This document shows, one piece after another, positions 1-4,844 of a DNA stretch of 7,039 nt. The notes below the pieces were generated by a model. That model made no database searches. It was not told the origin of the DNA and saw nothing but the letters and a program-made list of their open reading frames with translations. Where the stretch lies: NCBI GenBank assembly GCA_903868285.1, contig CAIPUP010000113.1, positions 1-7,039 of the forward strand, given 5' to 3'. This DNA comes from an uncultured beta proteobacterium (GTDB lineage: Bacteria; Pseudomonadota; Gammaproteobacteria; Burkholderiales; SG8-39). Both the position numbers and the translations under genes were made by a program. Within the stretch, counting starts at the first letter, position 1; the number at the start of each line of letters is the position of its first letter.

Positions 1-1
1 G

Positions 2-565
2 TATCAAATGCGCTATGCCGCACCCGGTGCCCCGACGCTGGTGACAGACATCCTGACCCGGCTGGCCGAGGCTGGCATCGCCGCCCGGACCGACCCGCAG
101 CGCGGCCTGGACCATGGCGCTTGGTCACCGCTGATGCTGATGTACCCGAATGCCGATATTCCGGTGATACAGATCAGCTTGCAAACGGCAGCTGGCCCCG
201 CGCTTGCGCTCGAACTAGGGCGACTGCTGCGGCCCTTGCGCGAGCAGGGGGTGCTGCTGATCGGCTCGGGTAACGCCACTCACAACCTGCGCGCCTTGCA
301 ACGTGCGCAACCCGACGCAACGCCACCAGCCTGGGTCAGTGATTTTGCGCACTGGCTGCGGCAGCGCGTTGCCAGCGGCGACACCCCGGCCCTGCTCGAC
401 TATGCCGCGCAAGCCCCGTACGCACAGCAAAACCATCCCAGCGCGGAACACTTTCTGCCCTTGTTCTTCGCCCTCGGTGCGGGCAATCCGCAACAGGCAG
501 GACAACTGCTATTCGATCAGTACACCTACGGCGCGCTGGCCATGGACAGTTACGCCTTCCATTAA
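2..565 (+). CDS. Class III extradiol ring-cleavage dioxygenase (LigB/DODA/YgiD type), 5' truncated
   Basis: This is the C-terminal part of an enzyme of the LigB superfamily, metal-dependent cytoplasmic dioxygenases that open catechol-type rings; YgiD of E. coli is a 4,5-DOPA dioxygenase. The frame is open to the left edge and begins YQMRYAAPGAP, matching the YPAPG segment found about 80 residues into YgiD, so the ATG at 8 is internal and the true start lies outside. Visible family motifs are LDHGAWSPL (His at 113-115), MYPNADIPVIQIS, SGNATHNL (His at 281-283) and AEHFLPLFFALGAG (His at 449-451). The last two histidines correspond to known metal or catalytic positions in YgiD; the two N-terminal metal-binding histidines are off the window. 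It ends in TAA with no strong terminator after it. The true substrate cannot be told, since many members are annotated only by family. The gap to cynA and its own upstream promoter suggest it is not part of the cyanate operon. Confidence 0.88.
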   Translation, partial: YQMRYAAPGAPTLVTDILTRLAEAGIAARTDPQRGLDHGAWSPLMLMYPNADIPVIQISLQTAAGPALALELGRLLRPLREQGVLLIGSGNATHNLRALQRAQPDATPPAWVSDFAHWLRQRVASGDTPALLDYAAQAPYAQQNHPSAEHFLPLFFALGAGNPQQAGQLLFDQYTYGALAMDSYAFH

Positions 566-612
566 AGCCGACCAGGCTGTTTCGCACCGCAATACAGCAC
601 GAGCCGCACCTT

Positions 613-632
613 GTGCGCGCATGCCGGCGCAC
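613..632. repeat. GC-rich inverted repeat downstream of the dioxygenase gene
   Basis: GTGCGC (613-618) and GCGCAC (627-632) form a perfect 6-bp stem around an 8-nt loop, about 50 bp after the dioxygenase stop codon. There is no T-run after it, so it is not a classical intrinsic terminator. It may help end transcription of the dioxygenase gene or be chance in GC-rich DNA. Confidence 0.3.
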
Positions 633-648
633 CATCAAGGCACCGTCG

Positions 649-718
649 CTGCCTGAGGCGGCCATACCAAGATCGATCAGTCAGGCAGTTTCTGCTGCAT
701 AAACAACAACCTGCCTGA
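649..718. repeat. Three alternating copies of CTGCCTGA at about 30-bp spacing
   Basis: CTGCCTGA occurs at 649-656, its exact reverse complement TCAGGCAG at 681-688, and CTGCCTGA again at 711-718; the first and third copies extend to a 9-bp direct repeat, CTGCCTGAG. Centre-to-centre distances are 32 and 30 bp, close to three helical turns, so all copies face nearly the same side of the DNA. Relative to the start site predicted from the sigma-54 element (about 800), the centres lie near -147, -115 and -85, where sigma-54 activators usually bind. As RNA, the middle copy could pair with either neighbour, giving two mutually exclusive stems. An operator or enhancer role is inference; the repeats themselves are exact. 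Confidence 0.55.
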
Positions 719-730
719 GCGCAGAAAAGT

Positions 731-758
731 GTGCACGCTGGGCGCACTGCTGGTGCAC
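731..758. repeat. Three GYGCAC hexamers spaced exactly 11 bp
   Basis: GTGCAC (731-736), GCGCAC (742-747) and GTGCAC (753-758) start 11 bp apart, one helical turn. The outer two are self-complementary, and GTGCACGC repeats directly at 731-738 and 753-760. The GTGCA/TGCAC core resembles an NtrC half-site, but the spacing does not give the 17-bp NtrC dyad. The array lies about 45-70 bp upstream of the predicted start of transcription. It could be a binding site for a regulator; this is unproven. Confidence 0.45.
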
Positions 759-773
759 GCCCGGTTCAGAACT

Positions 774-789
774 CGGCACGACCCATGCA
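774..789 (+). promoter_or_regulatory. Candidate sigma-54 (RpoN) -24/-12 promoter of the cyn operon
   Basis: CGGCACGACCCATGCA matches the sigma-54 consensus TGGCACG-N4-TTGCA at 10 of 12 fixed positions. It has the invariant GG (775-776) and GC (787-788) and the exact 12-bp spacing between them. Initiation would fall near 800, leaving a leader of about 43 nt before the cynA ATG. Cyanate use is a nitrogen-scavenging activity, so RpoN/NtrC-type control is plausible. The site also argues that translation starts at 843, not at the upstream in-frame GTG at 729, which lies before the promoter. Confidence 0.6.
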
Positions 790-842
790 ATACGGAGACG
801 GCGTCGCATCTCTCCCGTTCCTGTTCCGCGCAAAGGGCCACC

Positions 843-2267
843 ATGTCGCTATTCAGCAATCCGTTCAATCCCAACATTCGCCTCGGCGCCGGTTGCAGTT
901 GCGGCCAGCATCGCAGCGCCGAAGAACACGCACAGTCAAGCGCCGCCCTTTCCAGTGCCGCCCTTTCCAGTTCAATAGGGACAACGACCGCGCTCGATCA
1001 CAAACTTGATTCCGAGGACGCGCTCAACCGGCGCGTGGTCGAAACCGCCGTGATGCGGGCGCTGTTCCCCAACGACACTACCCGTCGGCGCTTTTTGCAT
1101 GCGGTGGGCAGCAGCACTGCCATGGCGGCGATCAGCAGCCTGCTGCCGCTGGGCAGCATCGAGGCGATGGCGCAGGACAAGCGCGCGCTGGAGAAGAAGG
1201 ATCTCAAGATCGGCTTCATCCCTATCACCTGCGCCTCGCCGCTGATCATGGCCGACCCGCTGGGCTTTTATAAAAAACAGGGGCTCAACGTCACCCTCAA
1301 CAAGACCGCAGGCTGGGCCCTGATCCGCGACAAGATGCTGAACAAGGAGCACGACGCCAGTCACTTCCTGTCGCCGATGCCGATTGCCATCTCCCTCGGA
1401 CTGGGCTCGGTGGCACAACCGATGAGCGTGGCCACGATCCAGAATGTCAATGGTCAGGCGCTGACACTGCATAACAAATACAAAGACCGGCGCGATCCCA
1501 AGACCTGGAAGGGCTTCAAGTTCGCTGTGCCGTTCGAATACTCGATGCACAACTTTCTGCTGCGCTACTACCTGGCGGAAAACGGACTGGACCCGGACAC
1601 CGATGTGCAGATCCGCGTGACGCCGCCGGCCGAGATGGTGGCCAATCTGCGTGCCGGCAATATCGATGGCTTCCTCGGCCCCGACCCCTTCAACCAGCGC
1701 GCGGTATACGACGAAGTCGGCTTCATTCATCTGATGTCCAAGGAACTCTGGGACGGCCACCCCTGTTGCGCCTTTGGCACCTCGGAGGCCTTCGTCAAGG
1801 AAAACCCCAACACCTTCGCTGCGCTCTACCGCGCGGTGCTCAGTGCTGCAGCCATGGCGCGCGAAGACAAGCATCGCTCGCTGATCGCCCAGGTGATTGC
1901 ACCGGCCAACTACCTCAACCAGCCGGTCGCTGTGCTGGAGCAAGTGCTGTCGGGCAAATATGCCGATGGGTTGGGCAATGTGAAAACCGATGCCAAGCGC
2001 ATCGACTTCGATCCCTTCCCCTGGCAATCGATGGCGGTGTGGATACTCACCCAGATGAAGCGCTGGGGCTATATCAAGGGTGATGTGAACTATCGCCAGA
2101 TCGCAGAACGGGTGTTCCTGGTCACCGATGCCCGCAAGCGCATGGCTGAAGTGGACATGAAGGCGCCCGCCAGCGGCTACGGCAAGTTCAAGGTCATGGG
2201 TCGGGAATTCGATCCCGCGGCGGCCGAGGCCTATCAGTCCAGCTTCAAGATCCGCAAACAGGCCTGA
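843..2267 (+). CDS. cynA: Cyanate/nitrate-type ABC transporter substrate-binding protein (NrtA/CmpA/CynA family), Tat-exported
   Basis: This 474-residue protein should bind cyanate in the periplasm and deliver it to CynB/CynD. A twin-arginine motif TRRRFLHAVG (residues 80-89) is followed by a hydrophobic stretch and a likely cleavage site, AMA|Q, near residue 110. The mature domain begins LKIGFIPITCASPLIMADPLGFY (121-143), typical of NrtA/CmpA proteins, and continues with GFLGPDPFNQRAVYD (276-290). Ligand choice is inferred from the linked cyanase; nitrate and bicarbonate are bound by relatives. Unusually, about 80 residues precede the Tat motif, with Cys/His motif GCSCGQH (17-23) and a duplicated SAALS linker (34-43). 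I chose ATG 843 for the AAAGGG ribosome site at 832-837, the promoter position, and the motif, which I recall from relatives. An in-frame ATG at 1053 (Met71) would give an ordinary-length Tat signal but lacks a clear ribosome site. First gene of the operon; cynB follows after 24 bp. Confidence 0.9.
   Translation: MSLFSNPFNPNIRLGAGCSCGQHRSAEEHAQSSAALSSAALSSSIGTTTALDHKLDSEDALNRRVVETAVMRALFPNDTTRRRFLHAVGSSTAMAAISSLLPLGSIEAMAQDKRALEKKDLKIGFIPITCASPLIMADPLGFYKKQGLNVTLNKTAGWALIRDKMLNKEHDASHFLSPMPIAISLGLGSVAQPMSVATIQNVNGQALTLHNKYKDRRDPKTWKGFKFAVPFEYSMHNFLLRYYLAENGLDPDTDVQIRVTPPAEMVANLRAGNIDGFLGPDPFNQRAVYDEVGFIHLMSKELWDGHPCCAFGTSEAFVKENPNTFAALYRAVLSAAAMAREDKHRSLIAQVIAPANYLNQPVAVLEQVLSGKYADGLGNVKTDAKRIDFDPFPWQSMAVWILTQMKRWGYIKGDVNYRQIAERVFLVTDARKRMAEVDMKAPASGYGKFKVMGREFDPAAAEAYQSSFKIRKQA
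942..971 (+). repeat. Perfect 15-bp tandem duplication inside cynA
   Basis: The unit GCCGCCCTTTCCAGT is present twice without mismatch (942-956, 957-971). Being a multiple of three, it keeps the frame and encodes a doubled SAALS linker between the Cys/His motif and the Tat signal of CynA. It looks like a slippage duplication in a tolerant linker and could vary in copy number between strains. Confidence 0.85.
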
Positions 2268-2291
2268 GCATCCTTTTCGGGAGCCCTTCTC

Positions 2292-3179
2292 ATGCCCTTC
2301 TCACGCAACAAGTTGCGCGACCTGCTTGCCTCCGGCCTGCTGTCGCTGGCGATTCTGGCGGTACTGCTGATGGCCTGGCATGTCGCCACCCTGCCCGCGC
2401 CGGAGCCGGCCAGCGTTGCAACGGGTTCCGGGAACGTCGCTGGCAACAACGCCAGCGACGAATACGCCCGGCTGATGGGACAGGGTGCCAAGAAGACCGA
2501 TGGCTTTCCCAGTCCGGCACAGGTCGGGCAGACCATCGTGGCCCAGCTGTCCGATCCGTTCTATGACCGCGGACCGAACGACAAGGGCATCGGCATCCAG
2601 ATGGCCCACAGTCTGGGGCGCGTCGGCATCGGCTTTGTGCTGGCCTTGCTCACCGCACTGCCGTTGGGCTTTCTGATCGGCATGTCACCGCTGTGGCAGC
2701 GCGCCTTCAACCCCTTCATCCAGATCCTGAAACCGATCTCGCCGCTGGCCTGGATGCCGCTGGCGCTCTACACCATCAAGGATTCCTCCATCTCCGGCAT
2801 TTTTGTCATCTTCATCTGCTCGGTCTGGCCGATGCTGATCAATACCGCCTATGGCGTCGGGGCGGTACGACGCGAATGGCTGAACGTGGCGCGCACACTG
2901 GAAGTGTCACCGCTGCGCAAAGCCTTCCTGGTGATCCTGCCGGCGGCCGCGCCCACCATCCTCACCGGCATGCGCATCTCCATCGGCATTGCCTGGCTGG
3001 TCATCGTGGCGGCCGAGATGCTGGTCGGTGGCACCGGCATCGGCTACTTCGTCTGGAACGAATGGAACAACCTGTCACTCACCAGCGTGCTGTTCGCCAT
3101 CCTGATGATCGGCGTGGTCGGCATGCTGCTGGACTTCGCCTTTGCCAGCCTGCAGCGCATGGTGACCTATGTGGAATGA
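2292..3179 (+). CDS. cynB: Cyanate/nitrate-type ABC transporter permease (NrtB/CynB, BPD_transp_1 family)
   Basis: This 295-residue inner-membrane protein should form the cyanate channel as a homodimer with CynD. A first membrane segment (about residues 14-33) is followed by a long polar stretch (about 34-105), predicted periplasmic. The remaining hydrophobic segments lie at about 110-130, 145-161, 166-188, 212-222, 228-248 and 262-284. The EAA loop that contacts the ATPase is EWLNVARTLEVSPLRKAF (195-212), followed by ILPAAAPTILTGMRI, as in NrtB, SsuC and CynB proteins. The start at 2292 has a good ribosome site (GGGAG, 2279-2283). Residues 41-57 form a low-complexity Gly/Ala/Asn/Ser linker coded by three adjoining palindromes. 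The last codons overlap an ATG (ATGA at 3176-3179), but that frame closes after 25 codons and is not taken as a gene. Cyanate specificity is inferred from context. Confidence 0.9.
   Translation: MPFSRNKLRDLLASGLLSLAILAVLLMAWHVATLPAPEPASVATGSGNVAGNNASDEYARLMGQGAKKTDGFPSPAQVGQTIVAQLSDPFYDRGPNDKGIGIQMAHSLGRVGIGFVLALLTALPLGFLIGMSPLWQRAFNPFIQILKPISPLAWMPLALYTIKDSSISGIFVIFICSVWPMLINTAYGVGAVRREWLNVARTLEVSPLRKAFLVILPAAAPTILTGMRISIGIAWLVIVAAEMLVGGTGIGYFVWNEWNNLSLTSVLFAILMIGVVGMLLDFAFASLQRMVTYVE
2414..2460. repeat. Three contiguous palindromes in the cynB linker region
   Basis: CGTTGCAACG (2414-2423) is a perfect palindrome. GTTCC-G-GGAAC (2425-2435) is a second. CGTCGCTGGC (2435-2444) and GCCAGCGACG (2451-2460) form a perfect 10-bp stem with a 6-nt AACAAC loop. 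Together they fill 47 bp of the coding sequence for the polar linker (residues 41-57). The long stem would be a stable mRNA hairpin about 145 nt into the gene. Possible roles are pacing membrane insertion, mRNA stability, or remnant of a small palindromic insertion; none is shown. Confidence 0.75.
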
Positions 3180-3195
3180 ACACTCGCACAAGCGA

Positions 3196-3222
3196 GGCAA
3201 CCCCGGGCAAGGCAACCCCGGG
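3196..3222 (+). repeat. 15-bp-period tandem repeat after cynB
   Basis: GGCAACCCCGGGCAA (3196-3210) is followed at once by GGCAACCCCGGG (3211-3222), a 1.8-copy tandem repeat in the spacer between cynB and cynD. It is noncoding as far as I can see. Its period equals that of the repeats at 942-971 and 4221-4262, though the sequences differ. Confidence 0.75.
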
Positions 3223-3246
3223 ACCCGACCGAGAGAAATCCATAAG

Positions 3247-3276
3247 TTATTGATTTTATTGATAAATTTTTATAAC
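3247..3276 (+). promoter_or_regulatory. AT-rich island with possible internal promoter for cynD-cynS
   Basis: The 119-bp gap between cynB and cynD contains about 45 bp of AT-rich DNA (3236-3280) that stands out from the GC-rich surroundings. It holds a direct repeat TTATTGAT (3247-3254 and 3256-3263, period 9). A sigma-70-like pair, TTGATT (3250-3255) and TATAAC (3271-3276), is separated by only 15 bp, shorter than ideal. It could be a basal promoter for the ATPase and cyanase genes, a binding site for a bending protein such as IHF, or an AU-rich unstructured leader that helps translation. A real role is likely from composition alone; which one is not clear. Confidence 0.4.
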
Positions 3277-3298
3277 CATCAAGACAGGACAACCGACC

Positions 3299-4198
3299 AT
3301 GGCCTTTCTTGAAATTCAACAGCTGGCCAAGACCTACCCAGCCAGTGCTGGTACCAGCACCGGTACAAGCACTGCCGCCAAGCCGGTGTTCGAGCAGGTC
3401 AGCTTCACCATCGAGCGTGGTGAATTCGTCTGCATCATCGGTCACTCCGGTTGCGGCAAGACCACCATCCTGAACGTGCTGGCCGGGCTGGAGCAGGCCA
3501 GCGCCGGCATCGTGGTCATGGACGGGCGCGAGATCAACGGCCCCTCGCTGGATCGCGGCGTGGTGTTTCAGGGCCATGCGCTGATGCCCTGGATGAGCGT
3601 GGCCGACAACATTGGCTTTGCGGTGCGCTCACGCTGGCCGGCATGGAAGCCGGCACAAGTGGCGCAGCAGGTGCAGAAATACATCGACCTGGTCGGACTG
3701 CGCGGCGCCGAACACAAGAAGCCCTCGGCATTGTCAGGCGGCATGAAGCAACGCGTCGGCATCGCGCGCGCCTTTGCCATCGAACCGAAAATGCTGCTGC
3801 TGGACGAGCCCTTCGGCGCACTGGATGCGCTGACCCGCGGCGTGATCCAGGATGAGCTGCTGCGCATCTGCGCCGCCACGCGTCAGACGGTATTCATGAT
3901 CACGCACGATGTTGACGAGGCCATCCTGCTGGCCGACAAGATTCTGCTCATGTCCAACGGGCCGCAGGCGGTGATTGCCGAAATCGTCAACAACAGCATG
4001 CCGCGCCAGCGCAGCCGCCACAGCATTCATCACGATCCGCAGTACTACCGCATCCGCAATCATCTGGTGGATTTCCTGGTGCACCGCTCTCGCCAGATTC
4101 AATCCGGCGAATTGCCCCGCCCCGGCCAACCGCTGCAGGTGTCACCCGGACTGATCGCCGACACGCCTGCAAGCACAGCCGCCGTCGCAAGTGCCTGA
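3299..4198 (+). CDS. cynD: Cyanate/nitrate-type ABC transporter ATP-binding protein (NrtD/CynD family)
   Basis: This 299-residue cytoplasmic ATPase powers the CynB channel. All nucleotide-binding motifs are intact: Walker A GHSGCGKTT (48-56), Q-loop Gln91 in VVFQGHALMPWMSV, signature LSGGMKQR (145-152), Walker B MLLLDEP (165-171), D-loop GALD (173-176) and H-loop His203 in MITHDVDEA. The C-terminal tail (about 230-299), with RHSIHHDPQYYRIRNHLVDFLVHRS, is typical of the NrtD/CynD/SsuB group. The start at 3299 has AGGA at 3286-3289. A short insert, GTSTGTST (18-25), near the N terminus is coded by a 12-bp duplication and overlaps a 16-bp palindrome. The gene is separated from cynB by an AT-rich spacer with a possible promoter and from cynS by 83 bp containing tandem repeats. 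The cyanate role is inferred from gene order. Confidence 0.92.
   Translation: MAFLEIQQLAKTYPASAGTSTGTSTAAKPVFEQVSFTIERGEFVCIIGHSGCGKTTILNVLAGLEQASAGIVVMDGREINGPSLDRGVVFQGHALMPWMSVADNIGFAVRSRWPAWKPAQVAQQVQKYIDLVGLRGAEHKKPSALSGGMKQRVGIARAFAIEPKMLLLDEPFGALDALTRGVIQDELLRICAATRQTVFMITHDVDEAILLADKILLMSNGPQAVIAEIVNNSMPRQRSRHSIHHDPQYYRIRNHLVDFLVHRSRQIQSGELPRPGQPLQVSPGLIADTPASTAAVASA
3345..3373. repeat. 16-bp perfect palindrome and 12-bp duplication early in cynD
   Basis: GTGCTGGTACCAGCAC (3345-3360) is a perfect palindrome. It overlaps two 12-bp units, GGTACCAGCACC and GGTACAAGCACT (3350-3361, 3362-3373; two mismatches), which encode the doubled GTST insert of CynD. AGTGCT at 3344-3349 can pair instead with AGCACT at 3368-3373, giving an alternative stem. 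It lies 46 nt after the start codon, where mRNA structure can affect expression. Confidence 0.7.
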
Positions 4199-4220
4199 AC
4201 CACACCGCAACACGCTGCAC

Positions 4221-4262
4221 CACCCCAAGCTGCGCCACCCCAAGCCGCGCCACCCCAAGCCC
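4221..4262 (+). repeat. 15-bp tandem repeat (about 2.8 copies) upstream of cynS
   Basis: CACCCCAAGCTGCGC (4221-4235), CACCCCAAGCCGCGC (4236-4250) and the partial copy CACCCCAAGCCC (4251-4262) fill half of the 83-bp gap between cynD and cynS. The C-rich strand would give an mRNA with little secondary structure just before the cynS ribosome site at 4273-4276. Copy-number change here would alter the spacer without touching a protein. Confidence 0.85.
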
Positions 4263-4281
4263 CACCACCTATGGAGACGAC

Positions 4282-4779
4282 ATGAAAAAAACCAGCTTTG
4301 CCCCCAGCCGTGCCGCCAGCGCCCTGGCCAAACCGATGAAGCGTGAAGACGTCACCGACCTGATCGTGTTCCGCAAAATGAAGCTCGGCATCACCTGGCC
4401 GGCCATTGCCAAGAAAGTCGGCCAGAGCAAGGAGTGGACAACTGCAGCCTGCCTGGGCCAGATGCAAATGACCAGGAAACAAGCCGAAGCCCTGGGCACG
4501 CTGTTCGATCTGCCGGAAGAGGCGGTGATGCTGCTGCAACAGGTGCCCTACAAGGGCTCGCTGCCCACGGCAGTGCCAACCGATCCGCTGATCTACCGCT
4601 TCTATGAACTGGTCAGCGTCTACGGCACCACCTTCAAGGCGCTGATCAACGAGGAGTACGGCGACGGCATCATGAGCGCCATCGATTTCGACATGGACAT
4701 GTCGCGGCTGCCACACGAAAAAGGCGACCGGGTGAAGATCGTCATGTCGGGCAAGTATCTGCAATACAAGACTTATTGA
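4282..4779 (+). CDS. cynS: Cyanate hydratase (cyanase)
   Basis: CynS catalyses the bicarbonate-dependent breakdown of cyanate to ammonia and carbon dioxide, by way of carbamate, in the cytoplasm as a decamer. The protein has 165 residues (E. coli 156). An N-terminal helical domain (about 20-90) precedes the highly conserved catalytic domain IPTDP-like PTDPLIYRFYELVSVYGTTFKALINEEYGDGIMSAIDF. The three catalytic residues of the E. coli enzyme, Arg96, Glu99 and Ser122, correspond to Arg106, Glu109 and Ser132. The C terminus, GKYLQYKTY, matches the family ending GKYLPTKPF. The ATG at 4282 follows a clear GGAG at 4273-4276, which decides the start; it adds about ten residues to the E. coli N terminus. 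It is the last gene of a cynABDS-like order. No carbonic anhydrase gene, which accompanies cynS in E. coli, is seen here, so bicarbonate supply must come from elsewhere. Confidence 0.97.
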   Translation: MKKTSFAPSRAASALAKPMKREDVTDLIVFRKMKLGITWPAIAKKVGQSKEWTTAACLGQMQMTRKQAEALGTLFDLPEEAVMLLQQVPYKGSLPTAVPTDPLIYRFYELVSVYGTTFKALINEEYGDGIMSAIDFDMDMSRLPHEKGDRVKIVMSGKYLQYKTY

Positions 4780-4844
4780 ACCGGTAGCGTGACCCGGCAG
4801 CGTAGAATTTCGCCTCCTTCACTTTCTGACCGGGGCGCTGGCAC

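Noticed and set aside
566..582. An intrinsic terminator right after the dioxygenase gene (AGCC-N5-GGCT-GTTT)
   Set aside because: The stem is only 4 bp and the T-run is short, too weak to call.
731..758. A classical NtrC binding dyad
   Set aside because: Half-sites are present, but no pair has the 17-bp TGCAC-N7-GTGCA arrangement; the closest pair has 5 bp between halves.
729..842. Upstream in-frame extension of cynA to a GTG at 729
   Set aside because: It would begin before the predicted promoter, has no ribosome site, and encodes no family-like sequence; the ATG at 843 fits better.
972..2027. A 351-codon open frame on the minus strand
   Set aside because: It is antisense to cynA, whose protein shows clear family motifs; long antisense frames are common in GC-rich genes and this one shows no domain.
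3176..3253. A 25-codon reading frame starting in an ATGA overlap with the cynB stop
   Set aside because: It consists largely of the 15-bp repeat, has no recognisable domain and no dedicated ribosome site; probably chance, though the overlap is typical of coupled genes.
3250..3263. An FNR/CRP-type site in the AT-rich island (TTGAT-N4-...)
   Set aside because: The second half reads TTGAT, a direct and not inverted repeat, so it does not fit the FNR palindrome.
4221..4262. A CRISPR-like array
   Set aside because: The units are 15 bp with no unique spacers; it is a simple tandem repeat.
4099..4764. A 221-codon minus-strand frame with GAAWG repeats
   Set aside because: It is antisense to cynS and its repeats are only the reverse reading of the 15-bp tandem repeat.
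4776..4808. A sigma-70 promoter before the hydrolase gene (TTGAAC ... TAGAAT)
   Set aside because: The two hexamers are 21 bp apart, too far for a normal promoter, and no better -35 lies at 16-18 bp.
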